Positions 57,450 through 64,000 of a stretch of DNA of 64,000 nt are shown in pieces. A program made the translations under genes and the position numbers. This DNA is from Siminovitchia thermophila. Its GTDB lineage: Bacteria; Bacillota; Bacilli; Bacillales; Bacillaceae_C. The stretch covers positions 1 through 64,000 of the forward strand of contig NZ_JAFBFH010000027.1 of NCBI RefSeq assembly GCF_016909185.1, written 5' to 3'. The notes beneath the pieces were generated by a model, which ran no database searches, was not told the origin of the DNA, and was given only the letters and a program-made list of their open reading frames with translations. Each line of letters opens with the position of its first letter. The stretch's first letter is position 1.

Positions 57450-59048
57450 TCATGCCTCCTCATCGTCAGCCAGCCACGTGCGAAGCAGCTCCGCAAATTG
57501 TTCGGGCTTTTCTTGCGCAAATACTTCCAGCTGTTTACGGTGTTCAAATGGTTCCAGTTCGGCTTTCATATCCGTGTCTGCGTTAGTGTCTTCCGGTTGT
57601 TCCACAACTTCCACTTCTTCGGCTTCTTCCCTTGATTTAGAAGATCGAATCCATAAAAATATCAAAGTTGCTATGATGGCCACAAGTAGTCCAAATATGA
57701 TATATGCCCACCAAGGCAGTAGGCTTCCTTTGGCTTCCTCATCCATGGCTGTTTTTCCATTAAACGGCTGCACAGATACGACAACCTTGTTTTCAATCTC
57801 TTCATCCGTTACTTCCACATCCGGATCTTTGTCAATTGAAGTCCTGACAACAGTAGAGAGGATATCACGAATATCATCGACTCGCTCTTCCGGAAAAGAG
57901 TTTTCATCTTCCGGGTCTGGCGGCTCGACCATCACTTGTATCCCCAAATCCCGTATTTTATAAGGACTTTCGACGATTTCCTTGCGGACTTTGTTTACTT
58001 CATAATTAATAGTCTCTTCGGACTTCTCATATTCCCCGTTATTTCCAGCACCTTCAACGTATTGATTGGCGCCGGCGTCTGCTGGATCACTTGCTTGAGG
58101 CACTCCGCCAGGAACACCCTCTTCTCCTGTATAAGCTTCATTTATTCTTTGGGCGCTAATGGCAATTCCGCGCATATTTTCTTCGTCTACAGGTGTAACC
58201 AAGTTCTCCTCCCTGTTTTCTTGGGAAAAGTCAATATCGGCTGTAACAAGAGTGACCACTTTGTCAAATCCCGTTAACGTGCCAAGCATTTGTTGAACTT
58301 GTCTTTGAATATTCTTTTCAATTTTATCCTTGATTTTCATTTGCTGATCTAATCTGTTATCAGCAAGGCCGCTTTCTTCCAAGTCGTAATACTCCAAATA
58401 TTGGTTTCTTATCACAATATTCTCAGTTGGAAGATTGGGCACGCTTTTTGATACAAGATGATATAAAGACCGTATTTGCTTTTCAGTAAATTCGTGACCG
58501 GGTTGAGTTTGAAGGACAATGGAAGCAGTTGCTTTTTCATCTCCTTCTTTTACGAAAACGCTTTTCTCAGGTATGTTGATCATCACTTTTGCTTCATCAA
58601 CACCCTCGACGCTAGCTATCATTTCCGACAGCTCATTTTGCATTGCATCCAATTTAATGACATTAAATTCATTGTCTGTCATCCCAAAACTTGCATTGTC
58701 GCTAAAGAAAGAATAATCGATATTACCCGACTTCGGAATTCCTTCCGCTGCTAACTCAACCATTAATGACTCAGCCTGTCCCTCTGGCACCTTTATCGTT
58801 GTTCCATCGTCTGTGATTTCCGACTTAATTCCTTTGGAATCCAGGTTTTCCTTGATTGAGCCGGTTTCGGCGGCCTTTAAGTTTGTATACAAGGGAACCA
58901 TTGACGGCCGATTGAATATGTAAGTTAAGCCCACAACCAATAACAGGCCAATAACGAGCAATGAGATAAACAGTATTTTTTGCTTCTTAGATCGCTCCAC
59001 CCAAAAGTTTTTTATGTATTGTAGTTGCTTTTCCAGTTTCTCCCTCAT
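57450..59048 (-). CDS. fliF: Flagellar MS-ring protein FliF
   Basis: 532 residues. Two membrane helices (about 26-45 and 442-462) enclose the ring-building motifs and a proline/glutamate-rich insert (about 300-340). A cytosolic C-terminal tail ends in ...EPFEHRKQLEVFAQEKPEQFAELLRTWLADDE, which binds FliG. It is the base on which the motor and export gate assemble. AAGGGGA precedes the ATG. Confidence 0.97.
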   Translation of the reverse strand: MREKLEKQLQYIKNFWVERSKKQKILFISLLVIGLLLVVGLTYIFNRPSMVPLYTNLKAAETGSIKENLDSKGIKSEITDDGTTIKVPEGQAESLMVELAAEGIPKSGNIDYSFFSDNASFGMTDNEFNVIKLDAMQNELSEMIASVEGVDEAKVMINIPEKSVFVKEGDEKATASIVLQTQPGHEFTEKQIRSLYHLVSKSVPNLPTENIVIRNQYLEYYDLEESGLADNRLDQQMKIKDKIEKNIQRQVQQMLGTLTGFDKVVTLVTADIDFSQENREENLVTPVDEENMRGIAISAQRINEAYTGEEGVPGGVPQASDPADAGANQYVEGAGNNGEYEKSEETINYEVNKVRKEIVESPYKIRDLGIQVMVEPPDPEDENSFPEERVDDIRDILSTVVRTSIDKDPDVEVTDEEIENKVVVSVQPFNGKTAMDEEAKGSLLPWWAYIIFGLLVAIIATLIFLWIRSSKSREEAEEVEVVEQPEDTNADTDMKAELEPFEHRKQLEVFAQEKPEQFAELLRTWLADDEEA

Positions 59049-59066
59049 CGAATATCCCCTTAAATA

Positions 59067-59372
59067 TTACACTTGCATCCTCATGATTTCTTGATATGCT
59101 TCTACTGCTTTGTTTCTGATTTCCAATGCCGCTTGCATGGAAACGGATGCTTTTTGTGATGCGATCATTACTTCATGCAATTCTATCTTTTCTCCCGCAG
59201 CCAACTTTTTTGTCGCCACATCAGATTCTAGCTGAAGATTATTTACCTCATTTAAAGCTTTTTTCAAATAAGTGCCAAATCCGTTTTCCTGACCGGCCCC
59301 CTGCATTGCTTTGCTTGTTTGATTGCCAGGGTTCGAGTTTACTAATTGTGAATTTAGTAGCTGTACTTCCAT
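59067..59372 (-). CDS. fliE: Flagellar hook-basal body protein FliE
   Basis: 101 residues with the FliE C-terminal domain (KLAAGEKIELHEVMIASQKASVSMQAALEIRNKAVEAYQEIMRMQV, about 56-101). It joins the MS ring to the rod and is an early export substrate. GGAG lies 11 nt before the ATG; it lies 16 bp after flgC. Confidence 0.95.
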   Translation of the reverse strand: MEVQLLNSQLVNSNPGNQTSKAMQGAGQENGFGTYLKKALNEVNNLQLESDVATKKLAAGEKIELHEVMIASQKASVSMQAALEIRNKAVEAYQEIMRMQV

Positions 59373-59388
59373 TCAGTGTCATTCTCCT

Positions 59389-59841
59389 CTATTTTCCAAT
59401 TTCTAGAGCTTTCATTAACATTCCTTTTGTCGCATTGAGAACAGTTACATTTGCTTCATAGGATCGGGTGGTACCGACCAGGTCCACCATTTCTTTCAGG
59501 GGGTCAACATTTGGATAGTACACATACCCATCTTCGTCTGCATCCGGGTGAACCGGATCAAATACTGCACGGTAGGGCGTTTGATCTTCAATGATACGTG
59601 ACACCTTTACGCCATTGTGCATTTTTTCATTACTTTTTGAACTGACAGCTTTGTTGAAAATGGATGAAAAGGATGTGTCCTGCGGCTGCATCACTACCAT
59701 CTTGCGCCTGTAAGGCTGCCATTGGCCATCTACCATTCTGCCGCGTGTCGTATCTACATTCGCCATATTCGACGAGATTGTGTCCATCCTTAGACGTTGG
59801 GCAGTGAGAGCCGAGGAGGAAATATTTAACGAATGAAACAT
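59389..59841 (-). CDS. flgC: Flagellar proximal rod protein FlgC
   Basis: 150 residues with the rod start SLNISSSALTAQRLRMDTISSNMANVDTTRG and the C-terminal partner helix (VDLVGTTRSYEANVTVLNATKGML). It builds the proximal rod with FlgB and FlgF-type proteins. It begins 1 bp after the flgB stop. Confidence 0.96.
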   Translation of the reverse strand: MFHSLNISSSALTAQRLRMDTISSNMANVDTTRGRMVDGQWQPYRRKMVVMQPQDTSFSSIFNKAVSSKSNEKMHNGVKVSRIIEDQTPYRAVFDPVHPDADEDGYVYYPNVDPLKEMVDLVGTTRSYEANVTVLNATKGMLMKALEIGK

Positions 59842-59842
59842 T

Positions 59843-60232
59843 TTATCTACCTCCTTTTATAACATTTTTTAGTGAATTGAATTTTCCATTCAATCTGTCT
59901 GATATTGCATTAAAGTAAATTTGGTTTGCCGCAAGATCCGACATTTCTTTATCTATGTCCACGCTATTTCCATCATGGCGATATTGGACACGTACATTAT
60001 CAATGCCGGTGGTCGGGTGCAAATCAGACTTCAATGTAAAATGTCGTGGATCTGTCCTATGACTTTTCATGTTTGCAACAGAGTTATCCAATGCCTTTTT
60101 AAAACTTACTCGTTTCCCCTTGTAGTTCGGTGTATCCGCGTTTGCAATATTCTGGGATGACACCTCATGCTTAATAGTGGAATACTTCAGTGAAGCCTCT
60201 AGGGTCGGGAAGATTCCAGAGAATAATGTCAT
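59843..60232 (-). CDS. flgB: Flagellar proximal rod protein FlgB
   Basis: 129 residues if started at the ATG of MTLFSGIFPTLEASL, which matches the B. subtilis start; the frame extends four codons upstream (ATGGTGTTTTGT). The rod motif SSQNIANADTPNYKGKRVSF is clear. Neither start is well placed behind the AGGAG, which instead lies 4 nt before an out-of-frame ATG. It is the first gene of the flagellar operon. Confidence 0.92.
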   Translation of the reverse strand: MTLFSGIFPTLEASLKYSTIKHEVSSQNIANADTPNYKGKRVSFKKALDNSVANMKSHRTDPRHFTLKSDLHPTTGIDNVRVQYRHDGNSVDIDKEMSDLAANQIYFNAISDRLNGKFNSLKNVIKGGR

Positions 60233-60278
60233 ACAAAACACCATCCATTTTTTTCATGTTTCTCCTAAACTTACTACT

Positions 60279-60307
60279 ATTGTAATCTGAATGTCATATT
60301 ACGTCTA
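60279..60307 (-). promoter_or_regulatory. Candidate sigma-A promoter of the flagellar operon
   Basis: The minus strand reads TAGACG, 17 bp, TACAAT, about 46 bp upstream of flgB. A weak sigma-D-like pattern (TAAA, 13 bp, ATCGACAT) lies just upstream. An A/T-rich stretch with an inverted repeat (TTTTCAT/ATGAAAA) occupies 60360-60480. These are reading-based candidates only. Confidence 0.4.
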
Positions 60308-60922
60308 TAGATGTCGATACTTTTTTGCGGGTTTAAGGGGTAAAAAGGTGAAAAATGGTACTTTAGTTCTATGAAAATGAGATTGTTTTGTGACATTTTA
60401 TTGCAAAAATGTATTAAAAATTACATCAAAACGTAAAGTGAAAACAATTGATATGATTTTCATTTTTTTATGAAAAAGAGTAAGAAATCCATATGTTATC
60501 GAGAAATACAGGTCAAATTTCAAAAAGTCGACCTTTTTAGTCATACCAGTATTTTGACTTATGACCAACAGCCTATGCTTGCCTTTAGCACCTGTCGCCC
60601 GAACACTTTCAGACCTTCAAAATGCTGCATTTTTCCTTTTTATGGCATTTTTTACATCTAATCCGCTTCTTCTGCGACGTCGGTGGTACTAGGACTTTTT
60701 ATATGTTAGAGCCAGTACTAGCGTTCATTCATTTCCATGTTTTTTCCCTTCCGTTTTTTCAAGTTTTTTTCTTAGGGTGAAATACCATTTGCTCTGCGGC
60801 TGAAAACCTTGCTGGCACTCAGCAAGATTCGACAACTTTCCTGTTTTTATGACAACAAGGTCTTTTTTTATCTTGTTGGGGAGCTGTAAAATAACCCTTT
60901 GACCTTGATATAAGCAAAGAGA

Positions 60923-60962
60923 AAGAGCATGTTTAGATACATCTTTTTCAAAACATGCTCTT
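60923..60962. repeat. Inverted repeat in the codY-flgB spacer
   Basis: AAGAGCATGTTT and AAACATGCTCTT are perfect 12-bp arms around a 16-nt loop. A T-rich tail is moderate on the minus strand. It could end a short transcript from 61027-61215, or be a repeat remnant. The rest of 60480-60920 shows no supported feature. Confidence 0.5.
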
Positions 60963-61026
60963 ACAATGTGAATGGATGGTACTAACTGTAGAGTGACACT
61001 TATGTTTTTATCTCAGCGTCACGATG

Positions 61027-61215
61027 TTATTCTTTCTGGATATTACGGTGAGCATCTTCCAAATCCATCCGTTCGACTTTTATGATATATTCCTCTTGCG
61101 AAATTTCTTCAGACTTCTTTATGGAACAGCATTCATGCAAAAAACTGCAATGATAACCGACTCGGCAGCATATCCCGTTTCCTCCATTATAACAGCAAGA
61201 TCCCTTTCGCTTCAC
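61027..61215 (-). CDS. Hypothetical Cys-rich short open frame (doubtful)
   Basis: 62 codons from GTG. The first half has seven Cys (SCCYNGG, GICCRVGYHC, HECCS), and the second half is charged and helical (KKSEEISQEEYIIKVERMD). There is no good ribosome site at the GTG, and no family is recognised. A hairpin lies downstream at 60923-60962. It may be a chance frame or a relic. It is the only frame in the 1.4-kb spacer with protein-like character. Confidence 0.2.
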   Translation of the reverse strand: MKRKGSCCYNGGNGICCRVGYHCSFLHECCSIKKSEEISQEEYIIKVERMDLEDAHRNIQKE

Positions 61216-61399
61216 GCACCACCATGTGGCAGACCATGCGACATTCTTTCATGTTTTTAGGATATCATGACGGGTTGGTCAAATAATAGAACATATGCAA
61301 TATCTTCTTATGATCGATCCAAGCCATTATGGGAATATGGAGATCATATCATTAAACCAATCTAGACTATGATCGAATCACTTTTTTAAAACACGCACC

Positions 61400-61625
61400 C
61401 ATCTTATCGAGGTCGAAACAAAGCGCTTTTCCTTCGTACTGTGATATGGGACGAAGTCAGCGCCCGCTTCGCCTGCACTGGAACGGAAATGTCCAATTCA
61501 GCTGCTGACACGTCTGTGTCGCTTTTCATACACTAGGACATCCAGTTCAGCGGCTTGCCCATCCGGCGTTGGCCCCGTGCATCACTTGTATACTTCAACG
61601 TGCTGTTTTAGCGAATCTGGGCATT
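61400..61625 (+). repeat. Degenerate repeat-rich segment upstream of the codY terminator
   Basis: Contains CTTTTCATACACTAGGACATCC.. and GCCTGCACTGGAACGG..TGTCC motifs that resemble CATGCACT..GACGCCCTGTCC in the truB-rbfA spacer (18269 and 18379). No gene is seen. Confidence 0.45.
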
Positions 61626-61657
61626 TCATATACATGTCGCTTCCATATCATACTAAC

Positions 61658-61684
61658 ATAAAAAACGCCGGGAAAATCCCGGCG
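61658..61684 (-). terminator. Terminator after codY
   Basis: CGCCGGG and CCCGGCG pair around AAAAT, 7 bp past the codY stop, followed on the minus strand by TTTTTTATG. It is a strong intrinsic terminator that blocks read-through into the flagellar operon. Confidence 0.9.
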
Positions 61685-61690
61685 CTGATA

Positions 61691-62470
61691 TTAGTTTGAT
61701 TTTAATTTGTCCAATTCTACGAGGAATTTTGAGTTCAATACTTTAATGTATGTTCCTTTCATTCCAAGCGAGCGGGATTCGATTACTCCCGCGCTTTCCA
61801 GCTTTCTCAATGCGTTGACAATGACAGACCGGGTAATACCAACACGGTCGGCAATTTTGGATGCGACAAGCAATCCTTCCGTACCATTGAGTTCCTCAAA
61901 AATATGTTCAATCGCCTCTAATTCACTGTAAGACAATGAACTGATGGCCATTTGAACAACGGCTTTGCTGCGGGCCTCTTCTTCAATTTCCTCGGCTTTT
62001 TCACGAAGGATTTCCATTCCTACAACTGTCGCGCCGTATTCTGCTAAAATCAGATCATCGTTGTCGAACTCCTGATCCAATCTGGCCAAGATCAGTGTGC
62101 CCAAGCGCTCACCACCACCATTGATCGGAACAATCGTTGTTAAACCCGTCGCAAATAAATCTTTGCTTTCTTCAGGAAATGCCGTGTATGGGCTGTTTAC
62201 ATCAAGGTTTGATGAAGTTTCTGTAATGTTAAACAGATTTTTCGTGTAATCTTCGGGAAATTGGCGATCCTCAAGCATTTTTTTCATTCTGTCATTTTCA
62301 ATTTGTTGGCGGATTGCATAACCAAGCACCTTTCCCCGCCGGCTTAATACATATACATTTGTATCGATAACATCACATAATGTTTCGGCCATTTCCTTAA
62401 AGTTGACTGGTTTTCCGGCTGCTTTTTGAAGCATTGCGTTAATTGTTCTTGTTCTTGATAATAGTTCCAT
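61691..62470 (-). CDS. codY: Global nutrient repressor CodY
   Basis: 259 residues, exactly the usual length. An N-terminal GAF domain (about 1-155) binds branched-chain amino acids, and a C-terminal winged helix-turn-helix (about 200-245; [29 protein letters not shown]) binds DNA, with GTP raising its affinity. It represses many nutrient-limitation genes, including the flagellar operon in B. subtilis. It lies 44 bp after hslU. Confidence 0.98.
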   Translation of the reverse strand: MELLSRTRTINAMLQKAAGKPVNFKEMAETLCDVIDTNVYVLSRRGKVLGYAIRQQIENDRMKKMLEDRQFPEDYTKNLFNITETSSNLDVNSPYTAFPEESKDLFATGLTTIVPINGGGERLGTLILARLDQEFDNDDLILAEYGATVVGMEILREKAEEIEEEARSKAVVQMAISSLSYSELEAIEHIFEELNGTEGLLVASKIADRVGITRSVIVNALRKLESAGVIESRSLGMKGTYIKVLNSKFLVELDKLKSN

Positions 62471-62514
62471 TGTTTCTCCTCCTAACGGTTAATTAGACTC
62501 TACTTCCAACAATA

Positions 62515-63933
62515 TTAAAGAATAAATTGGCTTAAATCTTTGTCTTCCGAGATTACTGCGAGTTTTTGGTCAACATACTGCGGTGTGATTTCCACTTTTT
62601 CAAGCGTGATATCTGGTGCTTCAAATGATAAATCTTCCAATAATTTTTCCATGATTGTATGGAGGCGCCTGGCACCAATGTTATCCGTATTTTGATTCAC
62701 CTCAAAAGCAATTTCCGCAAGCCTGTTAATAGCATCGTCTGAAAATTCTATTTGTATACCTTCCGTTTCCAATAATGCCGTATATTGCTTAATTAATGCA
62801 TTATCGGGTTCGGTTAAAATTTTGACGAAATCATTTACGGTCAATTTTTCAAGTTCCACCCTGATTGGAAAGCGCCCTTGAAGTTCTGGAATTAAATCAG
62901 ACGGCTTTGCCATATGAAATGCGCCCGCAGCTATAAACAAAATATAATCCGTTTTGACGGGGCCATATTTTGTTATGACCGTGGAGCCTTCCACGATTGG
63001 TAAAATATCCCTCTGAACACCTTCCCTTGATACGTCTGCAGATGAAGATTGATTTCCTCTGCTGGCAATTTTGTCAATTTCATCAATAAAGATGATGCCT
63101 GTTTGCTCCGCTCTTTGGATAGCTGTTTGCGTAACTTCATCCATATCAATCAATTTTTGGGCTTCATCGTTTGTTAAAACAATTCGTGCATCTTTTACGG
63201 GAAGTTTCCTTTTTTTCATGCGTTTAGGCATGAGGTTGCTTAATGCATCCTGCATATTCATTCCCATTTGCTCCATGCCCGAACCTTGGAAAAGATCAAA
63301 CATAGATGGTTGCTGTTCCTCAACTTCCACTTGGACGATTTCATTTTCGAGTTCTCCGTCCGCAAGCTTTTGCGCAATGATCCTCCGCTTCTCACGGATG
63401 CTCATTTCTTCCTGCTCATTAGCAGAATCGGTCGTCTCGCCTTGTTGTGCTCCCCCAAAGATCATTTCGAAGGGATTTTTAAAACCCTCCGCTTTTTTCT
63501 TGTCGGGGACAAGAAGTTTTACGAGTCGTTTGTTCGCCTGTTCTTCCGCGCGTTCCCTCACATCCAGCATTTTTTCTTCTTTTACGATCCGGATGGACGT
63601 TTCCATGAGGTCGCGAATCATCGACTCAACATCTCTGCCGACATAACCTACTTCTGTAAATTTGGTTGCTTCCACTTTTACAAAAGGCGCTCCCGTCATT
63701 TTGGCAAGTCTGCGGGCAATCTCGGTTTTACCGACACCCGTAGGGCCTATCATCAAAATGTTTTTGGGGACAATTTCATCCCGTAGATCTTCTTGTAAAA
63801 GTCCTCGCCGATAGCGATTCCTCAACGCAACAGCAACAGCACGCTTCGCTTCTTTTTGCCCAATGATATATTGATCAAGCCGCTCAACAATCTGTCTTGG
63901 AGTTAAGTCATTCCCTTTATTCAAAATTGGCAA
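62515..63933 (-). CDS. hslU: HslU (ClpY) unfoldase of the HslUV protease
   Basis: 472 residues, start TTG 6 nt after AAGGAGG. Walker A is in [16 protein letters not shown] (about 56-71), Walker B is in [14 protein letters not shown] (near 285), an intermediate I domain (about 110-240) varies in sequence, and the C-terminus ends in SQFIL, the HslV-activating tail. It unfolds substrates for the HslV (CodW) protease. Confidence 0.97.
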   Translation of the reverse strand: MPILNKGNDLTPRQIVERLDQYIIGQKEAKRAVAVALRNRYRRGLLQEDLRDEIVPKNILMIGPTGVGKTEIARRLAKMTGAPFVKVEATKFTEVGYVGRDVESMIRDLMETSIRIVKEEKMLDVRERAEEQANKRLVKLLVPDKKKAEGFKNPFEMIFGGAQQGETTDSANEQEEMSIREKRRIIAQKLADGELENEIVQVEVEEQQPSMFDLFQGSGMEQMGMNMQDALSNLMPKRMKKRKLPVKDARIVLTNDEAQKLIDMDEVTQTAIQRAEQTGIIFIDEIDKIASRGNQSSSADVSREGVQRDILPIVEGSTVITKYGPVKTDYILFIAAGAFHMAKPSDLIPELQGRFPIRVELEKLTVNDFVKILTEPDNALIKQYTALLETEGIQIEFSDDAINRLAEIAFEVNQNTDNIGARRLHTIMEKLLEDLSFEAPDITLEKVEITPQYVDQKLAVISEDKDLSQFIL

Positions 63934-63980
63934 ATTAGTCCCTCCTTACATACAGTACCGCATTGAGCAGCCGACATGTG

Positions 63981-64000
63981 TTACAATTCTTCGACAATTA
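63981..64000 (-). CDS. hslV: HslV (ClpQ/CodW) protease, last codons only
   Basis: Only the last codons are in the window: IVEEL and a stop. The short acidic end and the position just ahead of hslU (47 bp) fit HslV, the N-terminal-threonine/serine protease that partners HslU. The rest lies beyond the edge. Confidence 0.6.

Noticed and set aside
60360-60480. Possible CodY-binding box upstream of flgB
   Set aside because: No stretch comes near the AATTTTCwGAAAATT consensus; only an A/T-rich inverted repeat is present.
61130-61190. Short frame on the minus strand resembling the ribosomal protein L27 start (LSLQFFA), behind GGAGG
   Set aside because: It stops after 12 codons and nothing L27-like follows; a chance likeness.
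63071-63786. Two long plus-strand frames (191 and 172 residues) antisense to hslU
   Set aside because: hslU is certain; the frames are Ser/Phe-rich shadows without start signals.

Overview
The window is a chromosomal stretch from an endospore-forming Bacillaceae member (Bacillota). Gene order is nearly that of the Bacillus subtilis 1.70-1.76 Mb region, read in reverse. About 56 protein genes are recognised and all but one lie on the minus strand. Dipicolinate synthase genes, mlpA/ymxH, an ylxY-type gene and a sporulation-type sensor kinase mark an endospore former. The species cannot be fixed from the sequence alone.

Layout in transcription order, from high to low coordinates: (1) 61.7-64.0 kb, the end of hslV, then hslU and codY, closed by a strong terminator. 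(2) 60.2-61.7 kb, a 1.4-kb spacer with degenerate repeat sequence and no convincing gene. (3) 37.8-60.2 kb, the flagellar operon flgB-flgC-fliE-F-G-H-I-J-motE-fliK-flgD-(TIGR02530-like)-flgE-swrD-fliL-M-Y-Z-P-Q-R-flhB-A-F-G-sigD-swrB-like. (4) 33.6-37.8 kb, rpsB-tsf-pyrH-frr, a terminator, then uppS-cdsA. (5) 23.9-32.8 kb, dxr-rasP-proS-polC. (6) 18.6-23.7 kb, rimP-nusA-ylxR-ylxQ-infB-ylxP-rbfA, closed by a terminator. (7) 13.3-18.0 kb, truB-ribF-rpsO-pnp. (8) 5.1-13.2 kb, ylxY-mlpA-ymxH, the dipicolinate genes dpaA-dpaB, and asd-dapG-dapA, which together make lysine/diaminopimelate precursors and spore dipicolinate. (9) 3.2-4.7 kb, the one plus-strand gene, a PAS-PAS histidine kinase. (10) 0.2-3.0 kb, rnjB-tepA-ylzJ.

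The most distinctive point is that the flagellar operon lacks every chemotaxis gene that B. subtilis keeps in it. cheY is absent between fliY and fliZ, and cheB-A-W-C-D are absent between flhG and sigD, with only a 60-bp join. FliM and FliY still carry CheY-binding-type N-termini, and FliY keeps both CheC-type phosphatase motifs, so a CheY is probably encoded elsewhere. The same operon carries a 467-bp non-coding insert between fliP and fliQ.

Several spacers hold palindromic dispersed repeats. Two near full-length composite copies abut dapA and mlpA, a core-only copy lies at the left end, and a diverged member lies between polC and proS. These four and the pnp leader share an 11-base tag (TTACATGCGGG; one copy has a single change). 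The pnp leader also contains a 54-nt near-perfect hairpin. Start codons were chosen from Shine-Dalgarno spacing and family alignment from memory; several are GTG or TTG. No RNA genes, CRISPR array, prophage or intact insertion sequence was seen.
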